A stretch of 64,000 nt of DNA from positions 115,620,190 to 115,684,189 of the forward strand of contig CM019066.1 in NCBI GenBank assembly GCA_009667805.1. The letters run 5' to 3'. This DNA comes from Leptobrachium leishanense (lineage: Eukaryota; Chordata; Amphibia; Anura; Megophryidae). Shown one piece after another: positions 20,153 through 32,225 of the stretch (within the stretch, counting starts at the first letter, position 1; each line of letters opens with the position of its first letter). A program made the position numbers and the translations under genes. The notes below the pieces were generated by a model, which ran no database searches, was not told the DNA's origin, and saw only the letters and a program-made list of their open reading frames with translations.

Positions 20153-22132
20153 ATCTACAGGGATTGCGGTGGAGGATGACCATAGGAGTTTTATTGGTAG
20201 TCAGGATCACTAGTGCCAGTGGTTCAGGAATGGTGGGGGGCCACGGAAGGGGCCTCAATCATGTGTGAGTGGGTGAACCGAGGGATGAGTTGCATCAGTG
20301 GTACGCTAATCCAAAGAGATGGATTTTTTTTATTTTTTATTTATTCAAAACTGTGAAGCAGAAGTACAAGCATACAAAGTAGCAAAAACCAAAGCGATGG
20401 ATTTCGAGAGATTTCTTTAAGACCCAAAGCAACACTGCAAGCATGCTAGCCAGCAAGAGCTTATTGTAAATGAGTCTCCAATCACTTTAACAATGGGGAC
20501 CTATTTTAGGTGCTGGCTCATAGGGGCTATTGGGTGAGGAGAACTAAGGCATTAGGGGGGGAGTAGGTGCATCGGGCAGAGGCCCTTCAGCACCAGGCCC
20601 AGGATGCCCATAATTCAGCATTGTCTTTTGCTTACACCGATTTTGAAAGCCTCAACGTAAACCTTTGAAATTGGCAAAGAGCAGGGGTCAGCATCCTCCC
20701 CCACAGATGTTTTGAAACTACGTCCCATGATGCTCAGGTACTCAATAGACTGAGTCTCATGAGGAACGTAGTTTCAAAATATCTGGAGGGCCAGTGTTTC
20801 TGACTCTTGGCGTAGAGTCAGTTTGGCACCATGGTATTGGCATGCCTACTTTTGTATCATACCCCAAACCCATAGAATCTTATTTTTACATAATTTGCTA
20901 GAAATTCTGTGGTTCCAATTGGACAAATGCCGTGATATCATTGGATAGGCCTAGTTCCCAACGGTCTCAAAGCCCTAAAACCTGTAGTGAGGGCTCCCTG
21001 AGCTGAGGTCCTGGGCAGGACTAAGCCCCTGCATTTGGAAATTCTATGTTATAATAATGATTTTTTTTTAACTGTATATGTGATGCAGTAGCACTAATTT
21101 AACAGAAGGTGCCCTCCAGTGCAGTTTCTCCCTGAGGCGGGCAAATGTTCCTCTCGCACTGTGCAAAGTTAATTAAAATATATAATTTTTTGTTGTTTTC
21201 TTCTTTTGCATTGCGGTTTCCTCAGAAGCGTTACAGTGGAGTCTTCACGTCCCTGCTTGACAGCTATTTTTTTCCATTTGTTAAATACATAAAGAACAAA
21301 CAGCACTGGATTGTAAAACTCGTTTCTCTGCAAAACAACTGATGTGTTCAATCTCATTTTCTCGTTGGCTCCATTCCCACAAACCTCCCTCACTGTGTGC
21401 CCGGCACAATGCAGTCATTACAAGGAGCTCAGAATGGGGTGTATTCTCTGTAAAATACAGTACTGGTTTTATGCCCAAATTCCCAGTAGATCGGGACATT
21501 CCGTAAAGGAAGCTTTTGACCGTTTGCATTTTCGCATGCTGCAATATTACATATATTCCATTCAACATGTAGGAGATATTATTTCTGCTTAAAAATCATC
21601 AGGTTTGAAATAAATTTTTAAGAAAAATCCTTGCTTGTTGCTTTTCACCATCTCTTGACATAATGTATTTTCCTTATTTCTGCTGGATCCCGAGTGGGAG
21701 TATAAAGGAAATCCGAATTCTTGTATCATGTAGTCATTACTGGGTTTGAGATTTGCACATTGCCTTAGAGATCGCCAACACACGGCTCTGCTGTGATAGG
21801 TTTTATTTTGCAATTGCAATATTTTCCCCCTTGTAAAATTCATGTCATTCAGTGGTGTGCCTCTAGCCTTCAAGGTCAGTGGGAAAAGTCTTGGAGATAC
21901 AGTTGACTGCCAGGTGTCAAAGGATGGGTGTACTGTCTACATACCGGTGAGTGCCATGTGTCTAACTACCCTCTGGTATATGGAACTCAAATGAAATCAC
22001 ATTTGCCTGGTTAAAAATGGTGCCTTTAATTGCATTGATTTCCTTCCAATGGCAAATTAATCCCATATACTACAAGACAGAGGGTTTCCTGCTCTGTTAA
22101 GCGTGTATAAGAGATATGTGTCCAGGAAAGCC
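20153..22132. other. Intronic stretch with one MITE
   Basis: At 20695-20800 a CCCATGATGCTC-type MITE is visible (GATGTTTTGAAACTACGTCC ... AACGTAGTTTCAAAATATC). The rest is unique-looking. Open frames at 21145-21873 overlap on both strands and show no domain. Confidence 0.5.
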
Positions 22133-22567
22133 TGTCACGTTTCCACCGGTTCCAGCCATGCCCCTGGTGGTGAGCGTGATCCAGGTCAGCTCTTCCCATC
22201 TGAGCTAGCCATTCCACCCTGTGCTGCTCCTGGATCCTCCTGTGGCTGTTTTGGCCTGGGATCACATGTCCCATTTCCTCAGTCCTGTTCCCTATATAGA
22301 TGCAAGCAGCAGAGAGGCTCTTGGCTCTTGCATGGATTTCTGGTTCTTGACGGTTCCTGTTACATCCTTGGCCCCGCAGCGCTTCCTGGGGGGGGGGGGT
22401 TTAGGGTGCCCGGTGGCATCGCTGGCTAGCCTGTTGTCAGTACTGAGAGCTGGCAAAACGGCATCTGAGGGAGCGGGGTTTAGCAGAATTGCAAGGAACC
22501 ATCAGCCTTTAAAAGGGGGTGAGTGGAGCTGCTCCTTGAACTGTCGTGGGAGTAATTTGGAGTGGAG

Positions 22568-22690
22568 TTCTAGTTCATGTATCTGTTATTTCTAGTGCTA
22601 GTTCATGTATCTTGATTTCTAGTTCATGTATCTTGATTTCTAGTTCATGTATCTTGATTTCTAGTTCATGTATTCGAGTTTCATGTTCAT
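22568..22690. repeat. Short tandem repeat, 21-22-bp unit (about 5 units)
   Basis: The unit is CTAGTTCATGTATCTTGATT with a T tail. Later units drift to GTTTCATGTTCATGTATCTG. Confidence 0.85.
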
Positions 22691-23169
22691 GTATCTGAGT
22701 TTCTAGTCTGTTTTTTCTGGTTTATGTTTTCATGTCTATCGTTGATAGTAGGTCTGCCTGCAGGCTATTGAACTTTGTGCTCCCCCTCTGTTTAGCTAAG
22801 TTCATGCTTCCGAGTTTCTAGTCTGGTTTATGTTTTCATGTCTGGTTGTCTGGTTTCAAGGCCTTCTCTCAAGGCATCCAGTTCTGTGTCTAGATCAGTG
22901 TCATGTTTGTTCCTAGTTTCTAGATTTAAGTCCTGTCCAGTCTGTTGCTGAATTTATCTACTGTCTTGTATCCTGTCGTATCTATTGTTGATAGCAGGCC
23001 TGCCTGCAGGCTATAGAACTGTGTGTTCCCTCTCTGTATAGCTGAGTACATACAGTATATCCAATCTAAGATTGTAGGCCTTCCCTGCAGGCTAATGAAC
23101 ACAAGTGTTCCCGCTCTGTATTTCTCAAAAGTAAGTCTTGCATCAACAATCTTGTTCATGTTTTTGTAT

Positions 23170-23590
23170 CACGTTATGTCTATGTGTCAGGACACAGATA
23201 GTTAATGTGTTTTCATCCAGTGACCTCCTGGCCACGAAGCCACTTGGTGCTGAGGAGTTAATTAGTTTTCTTGTAGTACCTCCATGATGTGGGAATAAAG
23301 GTATTACAGCCTTTCTTGCTGTCTGTGTTTTCAATATCTTTATCTAGGTATTGTGTGACTGCCCTGCAGTCCGCACAACTCATGTATCATTGAGATTCAG
23401 CAATCTTGGTCACGTCTGTTCATGTATCACGTCATGTCTATGTATCTGTACAGACAGTTCATGTGTTTACACCCAGTGACCTCCTGGCCACGAAGCCATT
23501 TGGAGCTGAGGTGATAATTAGGTTTCTTGTAGTACCTCCCTGGTGTGGGAATCAAGGTACTACAGCCTTTCCTGCTGTCTGTGTTCAAGA
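23170..23590 (+). repeat. Direct duplication, 165-bp block inside the LTR
   Basis: Copies at about 23170-23335 and 23420-23590 share CAGTGACCTCCTGGCCACGA, TTTCTTGTAGTACCTCC and CAGCCTTTC(T/C)TGCTGTCTGT. AATAAA is kept only in the first copy (AATCAA in the second). Confidence 0.85.
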
Positions 23591-24316
23591 ATCTGTCCTA
23601 AAGAATCCAAAGAAACGCTACTCCGGGGTAGCGCCGTTAGCGCACCGTTACAGTTCCTGTTCCTGAGTATTGCTTCCTGTGATCTTGTCCTGATATCCTG
23701 TGTATGATCTCTGCTTTCCTGACTGCTTGCTCTGTGTATGGCCTGGTATTTCTGTTTCTTCTTGTATTCTCCCTCTGTTCTGTTTAATGATATTCTGGTT
23801 CCTGATTCCAGGCTATTCTGACTTCCCTCTACAGTATCTGATATTGGCTTGTCTGACATACTCTCCTGGCTCTTGATCCTATGGTACTGGTTCTGACATT
23901 TCTATTATATGTTCCTTGTTTCCTGTTCTGTGTATCACCCAGCAGCATTATATATTATCCATAGCATATAGGCCATTGTAAGGACCTCATTCCAGTTCAG
24001 GGTTCCCTGTGTTGCTGCTGGGTGTGTGTATATTGTCCTGCTGTATCTTGATTAACCCTCGCCCTTCCTGTTCATGTGTATTCTTGTTGAGGTTCCCTTT
24101 CCTAGACAGAAGGCCATACAAGGAACTTATCCTAGCATTAGGGATCCCTTTAGCGTCCCGTGATCTTTGTTCTGCCATTCCTGTTCCAGTTCTGTTATTC
24201 TTGTCTAGTATCTATGTGCTGTGGTCTGTCTATGCAACCAGCAGTTAACCTGCCTCAAGGACTGCATATCCTGTACAAAGGGCCCACCTTGGCTCATGCC
24301 TAGTGCCCCTGTGACA

Positions 24317-26866
24317 AAACCATGAAGGTGTGGCAACCCTAATGAATTGTAGTTGGTCATCCCCTAATTTGAGGGTTTTGGGCAGCCCTAAGGACTTGCA
24401 GATGGCAATTTACAATGATGTGTATATATTTGCTATTCCAAGCAGGATAAGTGGCTTATTAAGGTGTGACTTATTACATTTCTTGGTGAGGGGTGTTCAA
24501 ATATTTCTCACATCATTCTCAGACCATCAAAGCCTACCATAGTCCATCAACACAAGGACAAAGGTTTGAAGAGGCCGAGCATGTTGCGAGCTTTATTCTT
24601 TCTCATGCCTGACCCTGTCGTATGTTAAACAGGAATATTGCATATATAGTGATGTGCATTGATGCTCAAGGGGGTTGTTGTTCTTTTCTTTTTCACTGGA
24701 ACCTTGGGAAACTACTCTGGATGAAATATAGTGAAACTGTGGTGAATGCCGTATTTAGGCTTTTTCATTGTAGTTAGCCATTCTTGCCACCGTAGTTTCT
24801 GATTGTTATTGTAGTTTTGACCAGTGTTCTAATTGAAGGTGTTTTTTTTTTTTTTGTTTTTTTTTACCATTGTGTCTATTGTTCAATGGAGATCACATCT
24901 TTAAAATCAAGAAGTATATTCTCCAGTGTTGCAAACAGCAGAACCCGCTGTGTGGAGAATAGCCGCAGTTTACTCCATTTACGGAAGGACAATAATGTTA
25001 ACATTGCTCACCATTGTTTGCATCAAATTCGTCTGCTGCTGTTGAATTTTGCTTTCTGAATAGCCGAAGTTCACCATAAACAATGGTGCTTAGTAAATAG
25101 TGTTTGCCTCATTGCGGTGTGTGTGTGTCGAAGGTGAATATGTGATTTTAATGATCAGCCGTAATGTGCAGTTGGAGAAATAATCGTCTTTCACAGGCCG
25201 CATAATAGCTTGTGTAGGCAAGATACAAGTCACTTGGGAGTATGTGAATACAGGTGTTAATTAAAATTGCAGTAAGATTGACGGCAGGTGCTGTATTCAC
25301 AGCTTGGGTATGATGATCTATTGAGTCAGGCGCCGATGGGGAACCGTGATTAGGCCTTTTTTCAACAAGCAGCAGGTTCAGCTGATTACAATGAAGGAAC
25401 TGAAACATGAACTTGGATTATGAACATTTTAGTTAAGTTTGTGCGGTTTGAAATTTTCATAAATGCCACTTCTGATTTACATATAAAACGTAGTGTTCAG
25501 GCGTGTTATACCTGCCAGCAGATTCATGTGTCATGGTAAACCCACATGAGAATAAATTAAGGCACTTGAAAACAAAAGCGTGTGCCTGCTCAGAGAATTA
25601 CTCCTGCTTTCCACCTTATTAGGTCCCTGTCTACACTTTGGGTTATTTAATTATTTGGTTCATGAAGGGCATGACCATGAACAGTTTGTAAGCAATATGG
25701 TAAATGTAACGTGTACACACGCTAAAATATACACCTATGCCTGAAAAGGCAATCTCGTTAAAGGGTACTCTTGGGTTAATATGGGAGGACAGAGGAGTTA
25801 AACATTATCTCTTGATGCTCTCCACAACCCCCTTCTCACTTGGAGGATGAAACCACCTCTGCAGTTGTCCCATTCTCCTGGTAGGTTGTGCGTGTTAATG
25901 AGTGTACAGTCAATTCGGATGCGAGTGAATTGAGATCCATTGGTCAGATCTTTTTCCGAAAGCCTGTTGGAGAGCTGATAACTAATCCCCCCCCCCCTCA
26001 CATTCATTGGACTGAATTAGCTTTCTGGGTTCCTCCTATGGAAGAGCAGAGGACACTCAAATCATGGTGACCACTCCGCGTTTTATTAAAAGTTACGATT
26101 TAGACTCCCACTCTCTCAGAAGGAAATTTGGCCTTTGCAACCTCCAACAATTAATAAATACATTATAATTGTTTTGGTTTACCCCCGCTGTGTGTTTCGT
26201 TTGGAGACCGTCCTCGATTTTTCCATTTTCTTTCTCTCTATGCATCGCCATTTTCCAAGGTTGCCGTACCATTCAACCTTGATAGCAATTTGTCTCTTGC
26301 ATCGATCTAGAAGTATCTGACTACTCCGTGTGCATTGATGGTCACAGTGTCTGGACTGTCCCTTTAATTTCTCCCAGTCTCCCTCTATCCCTCGCCTTCT
26401 CTCGCTCTTTCTCAAATTTTATTCTGTCAGTCAGTAGAGATGTAAAATGTTCAGAAAAACAAATACTAGGGCCAAAAATCCCCTAAAAAGAAGAATACGG
26501 TTAACTAGACTCTGATTAATTTAGACTTTGCCTTTTCAGTTCTGAATTCTTTCCGATATTCTTCTTGTTCTATGGTACGCTCTACAAGTCTTTTGGAGGC
26601 TGAGCTCACAGGAAAGACCCAACCATACAAATGGAGGAAGCTCAATAGCGAAAAGGAGGCAAAACCTTTGCCCTCTGACAGCTACAGTGCCCCCTAGAGA
26701 CAAAAGCACCTTGCTCCTGCATTTGAGAATTGAAAGTAATTAAGAAATTTCCACCAGATTTTACAGATTATTTATATTGTCTTTTTATGTAGTTATTGCA
26801 CCTTGAAACATTTTGCAGTGACCTGCTTTATTCACAGATACATTTATATCCAGTAAGAATTTAAAA
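24317..26866. other. Unique-looking intron, possible conserved non-coding DNA
   Basis: Low in recognisable repeats. 25141-25420 contains clustered homeodomain-like TAATTA/TTAATTAAAA and CAGGTG motifs. Open frames here are short and overlap on both strands. Confidence 0.4.
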
Positions 26867-27098
26867 TATCGAGTACACGCGGAGGCTTCAGTACCTTATG
26901 GATGCACGTATATACATGGGAACTGATTCGATGTGGAGTCTTGTTCTTTCTCTCCACATTATGGAAAAAGATTCTTTTACTTTTGGATTGGTTCCTCGTT
27001 CCTTAATGTGGAAAGAACAAGACTCCACATCCAATCGGTTCCCATGTATATCCGTGCGACCATAAGGTACTGAAGCCTGCGTGTGTACTCGATTTTCT
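26867..27098. mobile_element. Foldback MITE with about 80-bp inverted arms
   Basis: AAAATATCGAGTACACGCGG ... GACTCCACATCCAATCGG with the mirrored end GCGTGTGTACTCGATTTT. Both arms contain GGCTTCAGTACCTTATGG, TATACATGGGAAC and GTGGAGTCTTGTTC (one arm inverted). The loop is about 65 bases. Confidence 0.88.
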
Positions 27099-27963
27099 AT
27101 ATTTGGAGCAGTGAACCATCTCTTTGGGAGTCGACTTCTGCATGACGATAAAAGACATGTATAAATCTATACTCGTCACCGTTGTTTTGGTTTAAAGAAT
27201 TTAACATACATAGAATGAAAGCAGTTTTTTTATATAACCATTTTCTCCCACGCTCCGCTGAATATAGTAACATGAGTATCACTAACGTCTTTATGTAAAA
27301 GCACATTTCAAGGTAAATAGAGTACATCAGAAACCTATGTGTTAAGTAGTTAATCCACATTTCATGCCTGTATGTCTTCGAGTTTCTCTTGACCGCTTGA
27401 TACTTGCTGGGCGTTGCTGCCGCCGACATCTGTTTCCCATCTTAGCAAATGAACATGATCTTTCCCCAACCTTTACTTAGATGTCCTGTCTGTGTCTTCA
27501 CTGTCCCAGTCTACATGTTTAGTCTTCTTTTGTCCTTTTCATGTCTTTAAGTGGCTCTGTTATTTTGGGGTTTTTCATGAAATAAGCAGATTTCTGTAGA
27601 GTCGGTATTTCAGTGATCTGCCACCACCAATCAAATTGGACAAAAATAAATAAATGTTTTGGAACTTAATTTCCTATGTTGTTCTGTCACTCGTTAGGTT
27701 GGGTGAGCATCATTTTACAGACCCGTGAAATATTTGGTCTCTGCTGTAATGATAGATATATATATTTTCATTTTGTTGTAATAAAATTTGTTTCAGGAGG
27801 AAAAATGTATATACAGATTTATATTTAAAGTGCATTGTAATAGGTTTTGGTTATGTAGCACAATGCTGTATATTCATTCAATTCTGGGAAGTATACATTA
27901 GTTTTGGATAGTTTTTCTATCTAGATGCTATTGTCACAGATGCATGGCTTGGCTTTGCAGTTC
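27099..27963. other. Intronic stretch, nothing recognised
   Basis: AT-rich. The minus open frame 27097-27429 has no recognisable domain. Confidence 0.45.
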
Positions 27964-28962
27964 TTAAAGGGACACTACCAGTTAAATAAACTGTAAATAA
28001 ATTACTTGCGGTTTACAAATAAAAATAGATTATAAAACACCTGCTGCTGTTTTTTTCGTTGAAGTAATCGCATGTGAAAAGGGAAAGAAAATCTCATCAA
28101 AATCTGTGCAAAAGCTTTACTGCTGTTGTTTATGTAATCTACAGTATTTAACACTTAGGCTAGGGTCAGACTGAGGCAGTGCGAACGCGCGTTCTGGCGC
28201 ACATAATCACGGCCGCACTAGCAGCAGATGACAGGCAATGACGGCCAATATACGACGTACGGTCGCACAAAAGTCCGGCCGCGCAACGCAAGTGGAAAAT
28301 GAACGCATTTTTTCGAGAACGTTAAACCGCTGGTACTGACGTACAGAGTGCGCTGCGGCCGCATAGCAGCGTGTGTGCGTGATTAGGAGACGTCAGACGC
28401 TGCTAGTGTGCGGCCAACATAACGTTCAAACAGCCGGATTTCCCTAGACTTCTTTTTACCCCATCGTCATGAAATACGTCCAGAATTGCGCATCGTCTGA
28501 CCACTTAAGCGTATTCCGTGAAAAAATGCGTGCGCACGCATCGACGTACATTTTGACGGTGGCCGCAGAAAATGCGCTCATCTGTCCCTAGCCTAAATGA
28601 GATGGATGAGGGACTATTGTTCTCCAGACTACCTGAGATAAGAGATGGCAGCTGAATCAGACATGACAGGGATCTTAAAAGACTTCTAATCTAGCCCTGG
28701 TGATGTCCTTTGAGTACATCCCACACTATACATTGATTTGAGTCGTTGATCGACCTATTCACTCCATTCTACGGCCAAAACCACACAGTGAGGACCATTT
28801 GATGTAAAGATACTGTGGGGGGGGCAAGATTAGAACACAAAAGATCACAAAAAGGATGCACCCAGTGACACATATAGAGTAAAATATTTTCTTTAATACA
28901 AAGCCCATGTAAGATATCATAAAATAAGGACGTTTAAATTTTTGGTGGTAGTGGCCCTTTAA
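27964..28962 (+). mobile_element. T2/Kolobok-type MITE with a nested GGCTAGGG MITE
   Basis: It starts TTAAAGGGACACTACCAGTT and ends AGTGGCCCTTTAA, so TTAA and inverted AAGGG ends are preserved on both sides. The interior is collinear with 14601-16426 (TTTACAAATAAAAA; GAGATAAGAGATGGCAGCTG). It is interrupted by 28157-28594. Confidence 0.88.
28157..28594. mobile_element. GGCTAGGG MITE, copy 1
   Basis: Ends AGGCTAGGGTCAGACTGAGG and GTCCCTAGCCT are inverted. The interior is unusually CpG-rich (GCGAACGCGCG, TACGACGTACGG). Collinear copies are at 43055-43479 and 51444-51869. Flanking bases are TTA and TAA. The superfamily is not resolved. Confidence 0.85.
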
Positions 28963-29289
28963 AACTATGAATTTGGATCTGCTGAGCTAACTTGGCTCTT
29001 CACAGCAAAACAAATCTTTAGGAATACAGTCTGTATGTTTATTATTGTTATTCGGCAGCTCTGTGTACGTAGAATCTAACTTATTTTTTAAAATCTACAT
29101 TACAGTACGTTTTCCGCTATTAAATGAGCAAAATTTAATTTGCTCCTAACTGTGCAAGTTTAATACCTTTGCTGCAGACCACCTGTGGGGGCATCCTCAT
29201 TTCTCACCGCTATATGTGAGGACGTCCACTACTCACCAGTTATATCCAGCTTACCAGTGATCTCCCATTTCCCCCTCCCGGAATGGCCT
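28963..29289. other. Intronic stretch, nothing recognised
   Basis: AT-rich sequence between two mobile elements. Confidence 0.4.
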
Positions 29290-30120
29290 ACGAAGGGCCC
29301 TATCACTTGCCCTAAGCCAAGACGGAGATGCTAAGGGGAAAAATTTGCAGTCACAAATCTCCCCTTGGCATCCCTGTTTTACAAGTGGATAACGGGGCAG
29401 GCACTGAATCTGCAGCGGCTGCTAAGCTCCAGGATGCTCGCAGTAGCGCTAATGCGCCATGGAGGCTTCTGCTGCCGGGTCACATGACCTGCAGGATCTT
29501 GCCTCTCACAAGACCCTGCAGATAGGCAGAGTTATTGCGGGGGGAGATGTTGGACCCCCCCCCAGTCTCACTCTGCTCCCGGTGGCCAGAAGCTGCAGAT
29601 CGGGGCGCCATTCTCGCACGGGATGAGAAGTGAATGTGATTTTTGTGGGGGGGTTCCTGCTGCTGCTAACTGATTCTGCAGAAGCTCTAAGCTGTAGCAA
29701 ACTGTTCAGTTAGCGGCTGCTGTTTGTAATTAGCGTTAGGACTATGTGATCCTAATGCTAACTACTGATTGCTTACTCTTTGCCCTCCCCATGTTAAGCC
29801 TAGGGAGCACAAAGTATTTTATTATTATTCTTTATATAGCTCCAGCATATTCTGTAGCGCTGAACAATGCGAACCATAAAGACAGGGTTACAATACATTG
29901 AGACTGTACAGCATTTCGATAAACCAGTACCAGTGCAAACAAGGGCCCTATTCCCGTGGGAACCTACAATCTAGAAGATTGTAACGAGTACAGTAAACTC
30001 GTGCCAATACCGATGCGCTAATGGATTTTTTTAACCTGTTAACAATCGGGAGGTGATCTGTGCGGCACACTAACGCTCATGTATGGGAGTACGCTAGTGT
30101 TAAGGAGGTGATGGGGCCCA
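29290..30120. mobile_element. R1 non-autonomous DNA element, copy 2, with nested SINE
   Basis: The left end GGGCCCTATCACTTGCCCTA and right end GGAGGTGATGGGGCCCA are inverted. It aligns with 4150-4897 throughout. A CAGCGCTGTACA-type SINE-like repeat (29817-29975, ending CCGTGGGAACCTACAATCTA) is inserted. Confidence 0.7.
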
Positions 30121-30772
30121 ATGTGTCTGACCAATCTGAGAGCCATTGGGGGCGGGCACGTCATGACATCAACGTCCTTCAGACACTTGAATCTCCATTT
30201 CTGTACACTCCACAAGGTCAAGTGCGGTGTCGATGTAAAGGCTCTGTCTTTTCCAGTGATGCCAAACCTCCCGATGCAATGTGTAAAAATTAACAAAACG
30301 AATACAAATGATTTACAATTTTTTTTTCTTTTCAATCCAGCAGCATTGTCTGCGTTTTACTTATACAGCAAAAAAAATGCTGCTGCAATAACTACTACTA
30401 ATTACACACAGGTCATCTAAAATGCAAGCCTGTGCAGTGGTGTGAAGGAGAGGTGGGGTTCCTTTGGACTCCTGTACCTCCTTTCTGCACACCCAACAAG
30501 ATCAAGTGCGGTGTCATTGAAATGGACAGAGTCTGGCCTTTCCAGTGATCCCAAGCATGACCATGTAAGATGTAAAAAAAAAATATATATATATATAAAT
30601 TTTATAATTTTATTTTTAAAATTCCTCACATTATTTATGACATGACACACCTGTTAATGCTATATTTTGAACCTGCAGTGTCCGATGAATAAAATCTATA
30701 ATTTTGTCTGGGACCTATAGTAAAGCATTACAGCAAATAGCGTTTCAAAGCGCTCAGCAGCGAAAGGGATAA
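30121..30772 (+). repeat. Degenerate piggyBac-like MITE sequence
   Basis: Contains CCTTTCCAGTGATCCCAAGC, AGCATGACCATGTAA, an AT-rich tract and the end GCTCAGCAGCGAAAGGGAT, all shared with the TTAA-bounded MITEs. Two tandem partial copies (GATCAAGTGCGGTGTC appears twice) suggest a rearranged element. Confidence 0.45.
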
Positions 30773-30852
30773 ATGAAATCTACAATCCGAGCTCGTCCGA
30801 GTCTGAACCTCTCAGCTAATACTGACATAGAATTAGATTTATGTGGATTGCT

Positions 30853-32093
30853 TTAACCCCTTAACGCCGCAGGACGTACATTTACGTCCTGCATTAGGCG
30901 GGCTTTGCCGCCGCAGGACGTAAATGTACGTCCTCGGCGTTTAGAGCCCCCCCCCCGGGAGATACTCACCTTCTCCGGTCGCTCCCACGCTGTTCTGACT
31001 CCCCCGGAGTCAGATCAGTGTGATCCCTCCTCCGGCGTTGTGACGTCATCGCGCCGGTGGCGCGATGACGTCAGTTTCAGGCGTCCCCCCCGCCGGAGCA
31101 GGGATCCCTCTATCTCCCGATCGCCTGGTCCCCGGCGGCTGTGGCCAGCATCGCTGGAAGGGTCACAGCCTGACCTTTCCAGCGATGTATGGGGGGTTAA
31201 CCCCTTAGTTGCCAGGTCGCGACCGGGCACTAATTTGTGCCCGATCGCAGCCTATTTCCGGTGGGGGCCGCCATCTTGGATGGCAGCCCCCACCTCTGGG
31301 TCACCCCCGGTCAACTGACTCATCGCGCCATGCGCGATGATGTCAGTTAACCGGGAACCCCCTAGCTGCAAAGGGATTTCCCATGGAAATCCCTTGCAGG
31401 AGATAGGGGGGTTCTTTGAACCCCTTTATCTCCTGATCGGTGGCAGCTAGGGGGTCATGGCTGATATTGCTGGAAAGGCCAGAGCATGGCCTTTCCAATG
31501 ATATCAAACATGACCATGGTAAAAGTGAAATAAAAGTGTAAAAAAAGTAAAAATAAAAATAATAAAAAATAATAAAAAATAATAAAAAATAATAAATATA
31601 ATAAATTTTTTTTTTTTTTTTTTTTAATGCAGCACTATTGTTCACATTTCAATTATAATGTGAACAATGATGCTTCACTAATGATTTTTTTTTTGTTGGG
31701 GGGTTTAGCTAAAATCACGCAATTTCTCCCCAAAAAAAAAATGGGTTCACCGTTCTAATTTTTTTAACAAATCTACCCAATAGAATATGACCGCAGAGCC
31801 TCGGATAATAAAATTAAAAAAAAAAAAACACTTTACACACTGTGGAAGATTGAAATTTTATTGAAAATTCAAATTTTTTTAAATTTTTTGTTATAGCATT
31901 TTGGCAGGGCATGACATATACATATAATAATGATATATTATTAATCTGCCGAGTCTGACGGAAAGAACGATATATAATTTGTCTGGGTGGTATAAGAATA
32001 CGTGACTTAAAAATGGTCAAAATGAGCTCAGCAAACTTCTACTTCCGAAACAGCGCCGAAGTTGTAAAATTACTCCCGTCCTTAAGGGGTTAA
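30853..32093 (+). mobile_element. piggyBac-like MITE, copy A of a near-identical pair
   Basis: TTAACCCCTTAACGCCGCAG at left and CGTCCTTAAGGGGTTAA at right, TTAA-bounded. The first 70 bases contain the hairpin GGACGTACATTTACGTCC and its mirror. It is nearly identical, in inverted orientation, to 50084-51300. Open frames 30905-31318 and 31814-32020 are inside this repeat and are not genes. Confidence 0.85.
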
Positions 32094-32104
32094 TAATAGC
32101 TTGA

Positions 32105-32225
32105 GGATATTTTCGGAGTCAGATGTAAACTTAACCAAGGCTCTGGTAAAATAAAACTCCATAGACTTGGCTTTAATGAGTTTACCAGAGGCTTGGTTGC
32201 GTTTACACCTCACTGAATGTAGCCC
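32105..32225. repeat. Degenerate palindromic MITE (5343 family relative)
   Basis: GTAAACTTAACCAAGGCTCT and GTTTACCAGAGGCTTGGTTG form imperfect inverted arms ending near TGAATGTAGCCC. Confidence 0.5.

Larger units (their letters stand above)
22133..24316 (+). mobile_element. Probable solo LTR (TG...CA), 2.2 kb
   Basis: It begins TGTCACG and ends GTGACA, short inverted ends of LTR type. The flanks are AAGCC and AAACC, a 5-bp duplication with one change. It has a TATA box (TATATAGA, 22293-22300), an AATAAA (23294-23299) and long runs of CTGTTCCTG-like text. It is internally repetitive: a 21-22-bp repeat near 22568-22690 and a 165-bp block duplicated at 23170-23335 and 23420-23590. No gag or pol was seen nearby. 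The LTR superfamily (Gypsy or ERV) is not resolved. Confidence 0.5.

Noticed and set aside
21344..21592. KEAFDRLHF motif resembling the reverse-transcriptase KAFDRL box
   Set aside because: No other RT motif in any frame on either side; chance similarity.
22103..22595. 108- and 124-aa ORFs
   Set aside because: Overlap in two frames within the LTR-like unit and lack any domain.
30905..31318. 137-aa Arg/Pro-rich ORF
   Set aside because: Lies in the GC-rich half of a piggyBac-like MITE, also present in the inverted copy; no transposase motif.
31814..32020. 68-aa ORF repeated at 50157-50429
   Set aside because: The duplicate reflects two copies of the same MITE, not a gene family.
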